Notes: generated by a model from the sequence alone, not told the origin. A stretch of 64,000 bases of DNA from Sabethes cyaneus (GCF_943734655.1 NC_071355.1:94743449-94807448); one strand, 5' to 3'; shown: positions 11,037-22,397, counted from the stretch's first letter. Numbers and translations are program-made.

Positions 11037-11041
11037 ATTCC
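11037..11041. other. Target-site duplication of BEL element (left)
   Basis: The sequence ATTCC is repeated exactly at 18640-18644 on the other side of the element. Five bp is within the usual range for BEL/Pao integrases. Confidence 0.9.
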
Positions 11042-11633
11042 TGTTCCGTAAGCGAATATAGTTGTTAATTTTATGAATTTATTCCTCGTACGTATATAAA
11101 TTATAAAATTCCTGTAGCCGAGTAAATTGCATAAGAATGATAACAGAATAGTGATTATAGAGAAACTTTATGTTAAACCTACTTTTAGTGATTTTGCTTT
11201 TAGGAACATTAATTTAAATCCGTGAATCCAGTGCACTTTCTGCTTCTCGCTAGGTAGTTTTATGCTTCCTAAAACTATATTAAATGCTGTAAGCTGGCTT
11301 GATATTTTATTATTCTCACCTTCTATCCTCGCTCAAGCTACTTTTAGTAAATATAAGTGCACTTTCTATAATTATTTAGCTAGTTTTAAGTTTAAACTTT
11401 AGAATATTTTTTAAGTAAATTTAGGAACAGAAATTTCTTAGTAATAAGTTTTACAGAACCTTTTTCCTTTCTATAGCTTCTTTGTTCTGGTTTGTTTACA
11501 GTCGAATTGCCCTTTATTTACCCGTCACTGACGAAACGATCCCTCGCATGAGCATGGGTGTAGTTACGTTGCTGGATCAATGTGTTGGACGATGGTTGAT
11601 CGATACGTACATCTCGACAGGGCGCACTCAACA
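11042..11633 (-). repeat. BEL/Pao 3' LTR
   Basis: The LTR is 592 bp, running TGTTGAG...GGAACA on the minus strand. It matches 18048-18639 base for base as far as I can read. An AATAAA polyadenylation-type signal on the minus strand lies at 11078-11083, near the end of the LTR. Confidence 0.93.
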
Positions 11634-11642
11634 CTCCCCCCG
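11634..11642 (-). promoter_or_regulatory. Polypurine tract of BEL/Pao element
   Basis: On the minus strand GGGGGGAG directly precedes the 3' LTR, as expected of the primer for plus-strand DNA synthesis. Confidence 0.8.
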
Positions 11643-11673
11643 GAATGCGCGAAGAATTCTCTAGTAGCGGATT

Positions 11674-14600
11674 CTAAACAACGCCTATGTCGAGCACAGC
11701 TATGGATACCGCAGGTCGCTCGTATATGCCCCCGGAAGCAGTTTGTACGGTCACGCGACGTACCTGCCCATCGTTTCCTTGATGCGCTGCGATGACCCTG
11801 CCCTTGGGCCAGCAATTTCTTGGCAGTTTCGGGTCGACGATCAGTACGATGTCATTAACGGTTATCGGTTTAGCTGGAGTAAACCACTTTGTACGACGAG
11901 TGATACTAGGAAGATAATCTCGCACCCACTGCCGCCAGAATCTGTCCGCCATGAGTTGTGATTGTGTGTAGGAATTCTTCAATAGCACGGGGCTATCGTC
12001 GAGCGGTGCCCAAGATCTTAAGCCGTTCGATGACCCGAGCAGAAAATCATTAGGAGTCAACACGGGAGAGGAGTCATCTTCGATCGGGATTTCGGTAAGG
12101 GGTCGAGAATTGACTATATTTTCAACCTCCGCCAGTGCATTCTGCAGGACCTCGTCTGTTGGCAACCTGCTCGATTGTAATATGGTCAGATTTTTCTTGA
12201 CTGTACGGATCAACCGCTCCCACGCTCCTCCCATATGTGGTGATAGAGGCGGGTTGAAAACCCATTGAGTGTGAGGTGAGTTAAACTCTTTCGCGAACCT
12301 ATCGTGATCCAGCTGTTTAATTGCTGTCCGCAGCTCCTTACTGGTCGCTTGGAAGTTGGTACCCCGATCGCTGTAGATGACAGCCGGAACGCCTCTTCTA
12401 GCCATAATGTTTCTGATCGCCATAACACAGGAGTCGGTGGTCAGCGTGTGAGCGACTTGCAAATAGATGGCGCGAGTGGTCATACACGTAGCGAGAACTC
12501 CCCATCGTTTTTCCGAACGGCGGCCCACTGAAACCTGAATCGGACCAAAGTAGTCCACCCCCATATGAGTGAACGGAAGACTGAACGCTGTCAGTCGTGC
12601 CTGAGGGAGCTTGGCCATCATGGGTGGTTGCGGTTGTGCTTGAGAGTTCTTACAATATTGGCAATCTTTGCGCACGGCTTGGTAAGTTGCTTTTAGACGA
12701 GGGATGCGAAAGCGCTGCAGTAATTGGTTTACGACTGTTAAGTGGTTTTGGTGGTTGAACCGTTCATGCAGGTCATTGATGATCAAACGTGTAACGTGAT
12801 GATTCCGAGGAAGAATAACGGGTTCAGCTGCGTCACGATCGATGAATTCACAGGCACTTGTTCGCCCCCGGACACGAACAATTCCACTCTCGTCCAAGAA
12901 AGCATCTCGGAAAAGCGGATTGTGGCGGATAATGTTTATTCGTGTTCTTTTCTGTGCGTTGTTTACGGCTAATGTAGCAATCTCGTCAGCATATACTTCA
13001 GACTGCGCTAAACGGAAGAGATAAGTTTCTGCTTCGGCTAGCTCCCGTTGAGTCAAAGGTCCAGATAGACGTTCTTTGCGGACTCGTTTCAGATTGTTGA
13101 CAAAACGAAAGACAAGTGCTGTACAACGCAGAAGGGAACTCCATTTAGAGAAATTTTGTGGGGAGATTGGTGATTCCACCGTGGCTGTGTGGACAAGCAA
13201 GTGTGGACGAAGCTCTTCTGCTGTCGTTCTTTCCAGGGAAGGCTTCCCAGGCCACGTGTTCTCGTCTTGTCTTAGAAACTGTGGACCGCAGAACCAACGG
13301 CAATTCTCAGAAAGGTCGGGGACCCGCGCCCACTTTGTTCCTTCATCAGCTACGTTCATTTTTGTGGGAATCCATCGCCATTCATCGATATCTGTCGATT
13401 CCAAGATTTCGCTGACCCTAAAGGCTACAAATGGACTGTATCGTCTGTGATCGGACTTTAGCCAGCATAGCACGTCCTTGGAATCGGACCAGAAATAGCG
13501 CTTACGAACATTGATTGAGAGAGATGTCAATATGGTGTCTGCTAGACGCACACCCAGTACAGCTGCTTGTAGTTCCGAACGTGGAATAGACAGGAACTTC
13601 AAGGGTGCTACTCTGGTTTTCGCTGCTACGAAGGAGCATTCGATCACGTCCCCCTCACGGAACCTGAAGTAGACAACCGCCGCAAATCCGCTCTCACTTG
13701 CATCGACGAATGTATGCATCTCGACCTCGGCTTTCTTAGACAACACTGACCGGTAACATCGTGGAATTTTAATCTTCGTCATCTCCGGAAACACTGCGAG
13801 CCATATCATCCACTTTGCGAACTGCGCGTCCTCTATAGGGTCATCCCAACCGACAGCTGTCCGCCATATTTCCTGTAAAAGTGTCTTCAGGAACATCAAC
13901 AAATGCGCAATGAACCCTATGGGGTCATACACCATCATCAGTATTCGGAGAACTTCGCGCTTCGATGGTCGTCGGCTGCCAGTTAGGAGAGCTTCGTCGT
14001 ATCGAGAGGACAACTTGTACGTGAAGCAATCAGTTGATGTGTTCCACCACATTCCAAGTATTTTTTCGGTGGTTGCTTCCTCGCCGATATTCATGTCTTT
14101 CTCTTCCGCCGTACCCTCTTTCAACCGAACCAGGACACTACTAGAGTTGGAGATCCAGTTTCGCATCTCGAAACCAGCTTGCATATGAATGTTCTTCACC
14201 TGCTGCGCCAGCGCCACTGCTTCATCAACCGTTTCCATGCTCACGAGCATATCATCGACGTAGTGTTGCCTAGTTATAGCGTCAAATGCTTCAGGGTGAT
14301 CTCGTTCGAAAAGCTTCGCATTACGATTTTTAACGTATTGCGCAATACTTGGAGAGCAGCAGGCTCCGAACGTCATAACTTGAACGATGTAGACGCTAGG
14401 CTCTGAATCCTCGGCACTCTTCCAGAGAAAGCGCTGGCAGTGTTGATCATCGGTTCGCATGTGCACCTGGTGAAACATCTCCCTGATGTCACCGCATACT
14501 GCCACCTTGAACTCACGGAATCGGATTAGCACGGAGAGAAGAGAAGTCAATTGATCGGGACCCTTCATCAGCATTGAATTTAGAGAGATTCCATGAGCGG

Positions 14601-17600
14601 TCGCTGCGGCATCCCATACTAGACGGGTCTTGCCTGGTTTATTTGGGTTAACTACTGCAAATATCGGTAGGTACCAAACTCGCTCGCGCGACACGGCTAA
14701 CTCTTCAGAAGTAAGCTTTCTCACATACCCCTTGCTTACATGATCTTGGATTTTCATCTGTAGTGCTTCAGCCAAACGGGGATCTTTATGCATCCGGTAT
14801 TCAAGGCATTTCCATCGTCTCAACGCCATAGTTTTGCTATCTGGGAGACGAACATGATCAAATTTCCAAAGAAGTCCGGATTCGTAGCGCTTATTTATCT
14901 GCCGAGTTCGAGATTCTAGCAACGATTGAGCTCGCTGATCTTCTCTGGACATAAGTATGTTTGATTTAATGACGCCCATACTATCCAGAGCGAAATACGA
15001 CTTCATCGCTCTATGTAAGTCATTGTCATTTTGTGAGTTGCACTCGCAATGCTGAACGCTATGGTGGTGCAGTTCTCCACCGTTTATTTCCATTTTGGTG
15101 CAGTTACCGTAAACGGTCCATCCCAGACGAGTTTTCATCGCAATTGGCTCGTTTCGCTTTCCTTCTCGACTCTTACTTCCATGGCCGAGATTAGCATAGT
15201 TGAGGCCGATTAGAAGCCGTGGACTGACTTCGTTGTATCCCTCGAGTGGCAGACCGGATAGATAAGGAAACCTTTCCTGTAGTTCGGTAAGCATCAACGT
15301 CTGTGGTCGAATTTTCAGAGAGGATATGGTGTAGACTCCCGAAAGGTCAAATTTCGTTGAGCTATGTAATCCTGAGATCTTCAGGTTCACCTGTTGAGAC
15401 TCGTTTTCCATTTTGCAGGTTCCGCCGGTCCACTTCAAGCATAGTTGCTTTTTAGGTCCTTTGATTCCGAGTTCATCTGCCAAGCTTTGCTCCATCAACG
15501 TCAACTCGGAACCATCGTCAATGAAGGCATATGTTCGCACTACTTTCTCTGGCCCGTAAAGCATGACTGGGATAATACGGAACAGTACTGCGGATTGACC
15601 TTGATGTACGTTGCAGCTTGCAGTTTCCGATCCCGTCGATATCGCAGGTAACACTTGTTTTGATGACGAAAGGTTAGCATTCTGACTTTCGTGTTTGTGA
15701 AGTAGTGGGTGGTGTAGGAAAGTGCATCCATTCACCCCACACTGTTTCTGTTGCTTACAGGAGCCGTTATGCTTACGAAGACATTTTCGGCACAATTTAC
15801 ACTCCTTTATTGTTGCCCATTTCGATTCGTAGCTCAGCTCCGCGAATCTGCTACATTTGGCGACGGTCAGGCAGCTTCCTTTACATACTACGCACTGATC
15901 GGTAGAATTATCTGCTTTCATTTTAGCAGAGGGGTTGGCATCTTCCGTGAAGCTTGATTCCGACTCAACATGCAGATTGAGAAACCCATCTCTTTTAGTA
16001 ATGCGAGTTCGCTGGTCGTGACATGGTGTAACCATCACTGCACTGGCGTCTTCTGCTATGGTATATAGCCACGCGCTGAAATGTGCGATATTTGCGTTAA
16101 CATAGCCTCGTGAGAATCTTGCCCAGTCTAGCTTCAAGGATGGTGGCAGACGCTCCACCAGCTCGTATCGAAGTGATGCATTGAAAATATAGTCGTCGAC
16201 TTCACAGGCTCGAATCGTAGCAACCATATTTTTTACCGACAACGAAAAGTTTACCACTGTTTCCAGTTTTTCCATATTTGGTGGTGGAAGGCTACGAATT
16301 TTCCTTATGATGGACTGGATTAATGCTTCTGGTCTGCCATACAGCATTTTTAGCGTTGACAGTACATCAGCCACATTTGTGGGATGGAGTAATTCACATC
16401 TAACTGCTTCCAGTGCTTTACCCTTGAGGCATTTACGTAATCGCAGCATATTCTCCTCATTCGTGAAACCGCACATCTGCGTTGATGACGTGAGCATGGC
16501 GTAAAAAAGCGGCCAATCTTCCAGCGTTCCATCAAACTCAGGTAGATCCTTGGAAACGGCTTGTCGCGCCGCGATTTGGTTTCGGTTAAGGATGCAGATT
16601 GTATCATCAGGGGCGATTGCTGTAGCTCTACTTCTCACGTGGCCCAAACTTGTCGGTATTGGGGCTGTTTCAGTAGCAAACGTTGTAGCTCGTTGTTTCG
16701 GTTGGCCCGATGGTATCGGCGTTGAATGCTGGTTCGGAGCAAATTCATTACGTGCGTTCATCGAGGGAAAGAACGTCGACTGGTGAGGTATTTGCAATCG
16801 GCTATACTGCGGGTAAAATGCGTCATGTGGCGCGTGACAACCCTGGCCATCTGGAATTAAATCACGAGTATTTACAAATGCTGGATTTACTCTCAAACGT
16901 GTGAGATCCGGTACAGGTCCGTGTGTAGTTTGTCGTGTGTCGACCGCTGCTCTATCGTGGAACTGCAACTGGGCGGACTGCCCCTGGTACCCTTCGGGAA
17001 GGATAGACTCACTCTGTTTATGTGGCTTACCAGCTGGTTGTTCGTGAAGTTGGCGATTATGCTGCATGGCAAGACCGGATGGGGGAACTCGTGACATACT
17101 TAGTTCCTGTTGAAACTGAACATCTCGTTGAAAGCGTTGCCCTTGTTGGTTTGTAGGAAGACACGACGGATTTCGGTTTTGATGGATGGCATCCAGAGCT
17201 TGGTGCTCTTTGAGCGTTCCCGACATGTTCGGTGTTTGTCCGCTTACCTCCTTTTCAGCTAGACCGGAGTCTGCGTCTTCGCCGTGACGTTCGGTCTCGG
17301 CTAACCACTCTGCGACTTTCGATTGGTTGTCTTCGTTTACATCAGCTACCGATGACACTTCGCTTCCGCATCTTCTAAGCACTTCATATTTCCGATCGAG
17401 GAATCGCTTTGCCATTTCAAACTCCTCTTTAAGCCGATTCAATTCAAGCTCTTTCAATCTCCTTGCCTCACTTCGGGCGGAACTAGCCTTGCCTTTAGAC
17501 TGCACTGATGGGGGTCTGTTGGGGGGTGGATTTTGACGTTGACGAAAGCCCGTTTGATTATGATCACTGTTCTGACCACGCTCTACATTTGCACAATTCG

Positions 17601-18027
17601 GACAGACCCAGCTAACGTTGGCTACAGCCTCAGTAACTTGTACGCATACGAAATGAAACCACCTATCGCAACTGTCACATTGCACCATTTCGTCATTATC
17701 ACGCTCTTCACACAGCTGACATTGAAAATCCCGAACTCTACGAACTTCGCGTAACGGATTTCGTCTTACATCGTTCGCGGAACAGGTGTTACGTTGACTA
17801 ACGGCATTTAGGCTACTGGTTTTCCCAGATACACGGGATGGCTCCTTATTGGCAACGTCAACATTTACCTGGGTTTTAACGCTAGTAGGAACAGGGATGA
17901 CAGCGGCGGGTATTCCATTCAAGCTTTTCGCTGCAGTTGACGGAACGTTTTTTACATTCTGTTCAACGGTTCCAAACTGGGATAGTCCGTTTCCATTCGG
18001 TGCAGAACTGGACGACATCTTCGGCAT
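11674..18027 (-). CDS. BEL/Pao gag-pol polyprotein with N-terminal PHD finger
   Basis: This 2117-residue frame encodes all proteins for retrotransposition, assembled in cytoplasmic particles and integrating into chromosomal DNA. In order: a PHD-type zinc finger (about 101-148; C103, C106, C117, C120, H125, C128, C142, C145); a charged helical, probably coiled-coil stretch (182-222); a low-complexity Q/P-rich region (270-470); DUF1759-like gag (about 490-660); Cys/His knuckles (712-777); aspartic protease with FIDDGS (835-840); RT (about 1115-1290) with CGD at 1178-1180 and YVDD at 1256-1259; RNase H with D1442, E1485, D1515 and D1561; integrase zinc site H1754, H1759, C1789, C1792; catalytic D1825, D1887, E1937; and a DUF5641-like C-terminus. 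All key residues are present and there is no internal stop. The start is the first ATG after the LTR, 20 bp inside it. Because gag and pol are in one frame, no frameshift signal is needed. Confidence 0.95.
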   Translation of the reverse strand: MPKMSSSSAPNGNGLSQFGTVEQNVKNVPSTAAKSLNGIPAAVIPVPTSVKTQVNVDVANKEPSRVSGKTSSLNAVSQRNTCSANDVRRNPLREVRRVRDFQCQLCEERDNDEMVQCDSCDRWFHFVCVQVTEAVANVSWVCPNCANVERGQNSDHNQTGFRQRQNPPPNRPPSVQSKGKASSARSEARRLKELELNRLKEEFEMAKRFLDRKYEVLRRCGSEVSSVADVNEDNQSKVAEWLAETERHGEDADSGLAEKEVSGQTPNMSGTLKEHQALDAIHQNRNPSCLPTNQQGQRFQRDVQFQQELSMSRVPPSGLAMQHNRQLHEQPAGKPHKQSESILPEGYQGQSAQLQFHDRAAVDTRQTTHGPVPDLTRLRVNPAFVNTRDLIPDGQGCHAPHDAFYPQYSRLQIPHQSTFFPSMNARNEFAPNQHSTPIPSGQPKQRATTFATETAPIPTSLGHVRSRATAIAPDDTICILNRNQIAARQAVSKDLPEFDGTLEDWPLFYAMLTSSTQMCGFTNEENMLRLRKCLKGKALEAVRCELLHPTNVADVLSTLKMLYGRPEALIQSIIRKIRSLPPPNMEKLETVVNFSLSVKNMVATIRACEVDDYIFNASLRYELVERLPPSLKLDWARFSRGYVNANIAHFSAWLYTIAEDASAVMVTPCHDQRTRITKRDGFLNLHVESESSFTEDANPSAKMKADNSTDQCVVCKGSCLTVAKCSRFAELSYESKWATIKECKLCRKCLRKHNGSCKQQKQCGVNGCTFLHHPLLHKHESQNANLSSSKQVLPAISTGSETASCNVHQGQSAVLFRIIPVMLYGPEKVVRTYAFIDDGSELTLMEQSLADELGIKGPKKQLCLKWTGGTCKMENESQQVNLKISGLHSSTKFDLSGVYTISSLKIRPQTLMLTELQERFPYLSGLPLEGYNEVSPRLLIGLNYANLGHGSKSREGKRNEPIAMKTRLGWTVYGNCTKMEINGGELHHHSVQHCECNSQNDNDLHRAMKSYFALDSMGVIKSNILMSREDQRAQSLLESRTRQINKRYESGLLWKFDHVRLPDSKTMALRRWKCLEYRMHKDPRLAEALQMKIQDHVSKGYVRKLTSEELAVSRERVWYLPIFAVVNPNKPGKTRLVWDAAATAHGISLNSMLMKGPDQLTSLLSVLIRFREFKVAVCGDIREMFHQVHMRTDDQHCQRFLWKSAEDSEPSVYIVQVMTFGACCSPSIAQYVKNRNAKLFERDHPEAFDAITRQHYVDDMLVSMETVDEAVALAQQVKNIHMQAGFEMRNWISNSSSVLVRLKEGTAEEKDMNIGEEATTEKILGMWWNTSTDCFTYKLSSRYDEALLTGSRRPSKREVLRILMMVYDPIGFIAHLLMFLKTLLQEIWRTAVGWDDPIEDAQFAKWMIWLAVFPEMTKIKIPRCYRSVLSKKAEVEMHTFVDASESGFAAVVYFRFREGDVIECSFVAAKTRVAPLKFLSIPRSELQAAVLGVRLADTILTSLSINVRKRYFWSDSKDVLCWLKSDHRRYSPFVAFRVSEILESTDIDEWRWIPTKMNVADEGTKWARVPDLSENCRWFCGPQFLRQDENTWPGKPSLERTTAEELRPHLLVHTATVESPISPQNFSKWSSLLRCTALVFRFVNNLKRVRKERLSGPLTQRELAEAETYLFRLAQSEVYADEIATLAVNNAQKRTRINIIRHNPLFRDAFLDESGIVRVRGRTSACEFIDRDAAEPVILPRNHHVTRLIINDLHERFNHQNHLTVVNQLLQRFRIPRLKATYQAVRKDCQYCKNSQAQPQPPMMAKLPQARLTAFSLPFTHMGVDYFGPIQVSVGRRSEKRWGVLATCMTTRAIYLQVAHTLTTDSCVMAIRNIMARRGVPAVIYSDRGTNFQATSKELRTAIKQLDHDRFAKEFNSPHTQWVFNPPLSPHMGGAWERLIRTVKKNLTILQSSRLPTDEVLQNALAEVENIVNSRPLTEIPIEDDSSPVLTPNDFLLGSSNGLRSWAPLDDSPVLLKNSYTQSQLMADRFWRQWVRDYLPSITRRTKWFTPAKPITVNDIVLIVDPKLPRNCWPKGRVIAAHQGNDGQVRRVTVQTASGGIYERPAVSIAVLDIGVV

Positions 18028-18047
18028 TATAAAAGAATTTTATAAAC

Positions 18048-18639
18048 TGTTCCGTAAGCGAATATAGTTGTTAATTTTATGAATTTATTCCTCGTACGTA
18101 TATAAATTATAAAATTCCTGTAGCCGAGTAAATTGCATAAGAATGATAACAGAATAGTGATTATAGAGAAACTTTATGTTAAACCTACTTTTAGTGATTT
18201 TGCTTTTAGGAACATTAATTTAAATCCGTGAATCCAGTGCACTTTCTGCTTCTCGCTAGGTAGTTTTATGCTTCCTAAAACTATATTAAATGCTGTAAGC
18301 TGGCTTGATATTTTATTATTCTCACCTTCTATCCTCGCTCAAGCTACTTTTAGTAAATATAAGTGCACTTTCTATAATTATTTAGCTAGTTTTAAGTTTA
18401 AACTTTAGAATATTTTTTAAGTAAATTTAGGAACAGAAATTTCTTAGTAATAAGTTTTACAGAACCTTTTTCCTTTCTATAGCTTCTTTGTTCTGGTTTG
18501 TTTACAGTCGAATTGCCCTTTATTTACCCGTCACTGACGAAACGATCCCTCGCATGAGCATGGGTGTAGTTACGTTGCTGGATCAATGTGTTGGACGATG
18601 GTTGATCGATACGTACATCTCGACAGGGCGCACTCAACA
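18048..18639 (-). repeat. BEL/Pao 5' LTR
   Basis: The LTR is 592 bp and identical by eye to 11042-11633. It should contain the promoter for the element, read leftward. Only 20 bp separate its inner end from the gag-pol ATG at 18027, so the leader is unusually short and no standard tRNA primer-binding site beginning TGG is visible there. Confidence 0.93.
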
Positions 18640-18644
18640 ATTCC
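18640..18644. other. Target-site duplication of BEL element (right)
   Basis: ATTCC, the exact repeat of 11037-11041. Confidence 0.9.
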
Positions 18645-21600
18645 TAAACCATGCTTAAAGAACACTCGTCGCTTCTTCTATACTGTACGTTTTATTTCGC
18701 CCTGCCCTTTATCGCTGTTCTACAAGAAATGTTCAATATTCAGCTAGTTTGATAGCTGTTTTACAAGCAATCGCATATTGCTTCCCCTACGTATTGCTGT
18801 TTTATAATGATGTTTCATTGCCAATTAGTTTCATTGCTGTTTTATGGGAAATCGCAGGTTCTGGGTTTCATAACAGCTATTCAAAATGGCATAATGGGAC
18901 TCTTTAAATCAAATCATCAATCATGACATGGTTTCAAAACAAAATGTGTTAAGGTTTTATAGAACTTTATACGTACCTTGTTCTTGTTGGTATTGCCGAT
19001 GACCATCGTAAAACTACAGCCAACTCTTATTGCAACAATTAAATCTTTATACAATTTATCGTTATTTGGGTCATTCTAATGATAACTGTAAAACTCCCAC
19101 TTTTGTCTTTAGGAACTATGTTTTGTCCAGGGTTGCAGTTGCAGTATGTTTGGGTCATTATTCTTCTATATTCTGACAACAGAAAACAGGTTTCGTGCAG
19201 GTTAGATATTCTGTGTGGAGTTTGCATTCCCATAAAACTCGCGTTCCTTCATATTCAGGCAAGATAAATGTATCATGCGTACTTTCCTTTCATTTACATT
19301 TTGCATATTTTCCACATATTTTTTGTGTAGTTATTCGATTTCATTCACATCAAATTATTGGGCTTTCAAATTATTTTCTTGGCTCAGTGTATTCCCAACT
19401 GAGTCTCCTAAGGTACCACTACTTCAGTAACGCAATACTTGACGCAAATCACCTGTAATGTTCAACATTCCTGATATATTTATTTAGCGCCACCTTCACA
19501 ACATTTTTTTATGTCTACTAAGATGTTATCGTAAAACAAATTAATTTATATTTCAAATCACAACTGTCAACCGTAAAGGTGTCAAATTTTCAACAGGCAT
19601 TTAAACAATCATTAACAGATACTTAACAGTCAACAAACAGTGTGGAACCATACGTCATTCCACGGAGCAGCGATTAATACCTCGAATGTGTGATTGATTC
19701 TGAGTTTTTTTTTTTGGATGCTGGAACCCCCGTCGTACAGGGGTATCTCCCGCGTTGCTTTTTCATGTTATAAATTTATTCAAATCCGTTGATCGTGTCA
19801 TCCAACCAACTGTCAATGCCATCCAATAAGATGAATAATAAAGATATTCTTAATAATAATATGTCTTCTTCTCCTTCATTTGTTCTCTCTATCTCATTCA
19901 ATCTCGGTGGCCTTCCGTATATCTCGGGAACGATGCTTAACATATCCAATGCATGGGCAAGTAAACGAACCGAGCGACGGTCAATCAATTACTGGCACGT
20001 ATAAACTAAACCGTGAATATTCAATTTGGCGCCTCGGCCCGAGAAGATCGATGACTAGTTCAGTCAAACGATTCTAAACGGAGAAAGTCCTGGATTTGCA
20101 AATTAATATCGTAAACCATACGGATTTATTCTTTCCAAAAACTTTCAATTTTAATGTTTCCCGGTTAAGCTGAGTTTGAAGGAATGTGAGAAAAGTCTAT
20201 TCCACACTGATAGGTGAATTGGGACAATGGCACTCTTTCGAAATGTTACGCTTGCTGGCTTTACAGGCTAATCTTTGTCTTGAAAATCTTGTTAATACTG
20301 TCATACTGCTATCTCTCACTTTCTCGCAAGAGCACTAATTTGAAAACTCTTCAGTGATGCGCCCACATTCCGTGCTCCTCGAGGATCCGCCGAGGGATCA
20401 TTCCAAGTTGCTCATAAAGCCTACACCTTGGGAAAAGGCGTAAATCCAACATTGGCCAGTGAGTGCCACGTTTGCTGGTGTCAAAATGTCCAACCACTGG
20501 CTGCCCAAGCTGGACGGGTCTGAATAAATTCTATTCGAACTGTGAAACAATGTTTTGTCAGCTTCTTTGCATTTTCTTTAGCTAATTCAAAACACCAAAG
20601 CTAGCCTGATGGCTGCTGTCTACTGACCCCTGACCAGAAACGGGGAGGGGAAAATCATTCATCAATCATTGATTTATGATACACCTCGCACGATAATACC
20701 GTTCAATCTCTGAACGAACAACTCTCTTTCACTCGACTAAAGCGGAGGTTTCAGTGTTTGCTGCTGTTTGAGTCACGGACTTACGGGCACCCGAGCTAAC
20801 CTCTGCGCTTACCATCCATCGCGCCTAAGCAAACAGGAACGAAGCCAGAAGGCACAGAATTACGAACTGCTTTATTATTATAAGGAAACGATTAAATAGA
20901 ATGAGGTGAATTTTTTCTTCAAATTAATATACTCATGTGTGGTTGCTTGATCACTTTGGTTTGCCTTTCGAGAAGCTGAGCGTTGAGAGGTTAAGTCCAG
21001 CCAGGTTCGCTTCTTCGCAGCTCAGTGGAACTTGCTCCTATTTTTTTACACCACGGTTCCAGCTCCAGCTGGTGCCTCACACGCATTTAAGATATCGAAC
21101 GGATCTAGATATCTGTGGCTTTGACATGATTCGATGCTGCGGAGCTGATGCAAAGGAAAACAAACAAAAGTGCACCAGTGAATGGTCAGAAGGTATACAA
21201 ACTGATCGGTCGACTGCAAATAGCGATAGAGGCGCACGTAGAGGTGGTCATACGTCCGTTCCTATCTACCTTCCTGCAGATAGATTGGTCAACAGTGAGT
21301 GCACTGATGGTGGAAAGCGTATGTGTATGCTGTACGTTCTGGTGAAGCAAGAAGGTGTGTGGTGATGGACCAATACTATTTAGGTACATAGCTTTGAAAC
21401 GGTTTAGTAGATGATGATCTTCATACCGTTTTAGAAGTGGGGAAGGGTACAGTGAAATACGGGTGATTCCGATGAATTCTCCAGGTGTGTAATTATAGTA
21501 ATGTGACAGGCAGATTGCGATCTTGACAAATGAAGATTTAAGTTGATGATGGGGGTTTGAAAAATGTTGCTATTGGTTAGTGCCCTTTGTCAATAGATAT

Positions 21601-22300
21601 AGCTGGAACGGCACAATCAGACACTGTATCTCCGCCATTGAATAGCGATGCATTGTTGTTCGAGCTCACTTGCCTAGAAATGCACGAGCTCGATGCAGCA
21701 AACCAGCATATGATGGCTGAATGAATGTCATTTTTAGCGAGTCATACATCGAAAGCCCTAATTCAATACCATCACAATAGACCTTATTCTAGATAAATTG
21801 GCAAAATTCTTGTTTTTAAGAATTTGAAATAACTAACGAAAATACCTAAACAAATTTTTAGGGCACAGTGATGTTTCGAATCTGAAACATCTCACTAAAC
21901 ATCCAGTAGATTTAAGCTAAACTAAATCCTAAAATTTAATCCAAAATAATCTTAAAGTTTGTGTAGAACGTGCATCGCCACTTTGTCCAGTGTTGCCGGA
22001 ACAAAAAGCTAGCATAACTTTTACATCTGAGCATTGTTATATATTATGAATCCTCGCCTAAAAAACTAACAGGACAAGAGCTTAAAGATGGTTTACCATC
22101 GCCATCGACCTGGTTTAAAAACCAATCCAATCCAAATAAAATGAAATTTTGTTGTTTTGTCTGCTAAGCTCAAAAGTTATAAAACTCTTCTCTAAAGAGT
22201 AAATCTCATTGAAACGGAGCCACTATTGACACGAGGTCTTCAAATTTTGGAACTTTTGCACTTAATTGGTTGAAAATAGTTAAAAAAAGAGAATTACACT
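18645..22300. other. Unrecognised intergenic or intronic DNA
   Basis: No protein family or RNA gene is recognised. The longest frame (20937-21365, + strand, 142 codons) resembles nothing I know and has no supporting gene structure. The DNA is AT-rich apart from a somewhat more GC-balanced patch at about 20350-21350. A T-run followed by a GGATGCTGGAACCC-like stretch near 19705-19760 might be a LINE 3' end, but I cannot confirm it. Confidence 0.4.
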
Positions 22301-22304
22301 TTTA

Positions 22305-22394
22305 ATAACGTATGCATTACAAAATAGACTTCTTTCGGATGGTGATAAAAAAAACTAAGACAGCTAATTGAGTTTGATAAATTTCCCATGGAAG
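22305..22394. repeat. Extra partial mariner terminal repeat
   Basis: This segment repeats the inner part of the terminal repeat that follows: ACGTATGCATTA, then TTTCGGATGGTGATAAAA, then AATTGAGTTTGATAAATT and CCCATGGAAG. It directly abuts the complete terminal repeat at 22398. It looks like the remnant of a second copy of the same element family. Confidence 0.65.
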
Positions 22395-22397
22395 TTC

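Larger units (their letters stand above)
11042..18639 (-). mobile_element. Full-length BEL/Pao LTR retrotransposon
   Basis: This 7598-bp element has two 592-bp LTRs in which I found no difference by eye, ends of TG...CA, a 5-bp duplication ATTCC, a purine-rich tract next to the 3' LTR and one uninterrupted 2117-codon gag-pol frame. Identical LTRs mean a very recent insertion, because they are identical when made and diverge with age. The domain set (DUF1759-type gag, aspartic protease, Pao-type RT with YVDD, RNase H, integrase, C-terminal DUF5641-like region) is diagnostic of BEL/Pao. It appears intact and possibly active. It sits among much older, broken elements. Confidence 0.95.

Noticed and set aside
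12742..13450. + strand frames within 11674-18027
   Set aside because: Antisense shadows of the BEL/Pao polyprotein.
20937..21365. 142-codon + strand frame
   Set aside because: No recognisable domain, no flanking gene structure, and overlapping frames of similar length on both strands.
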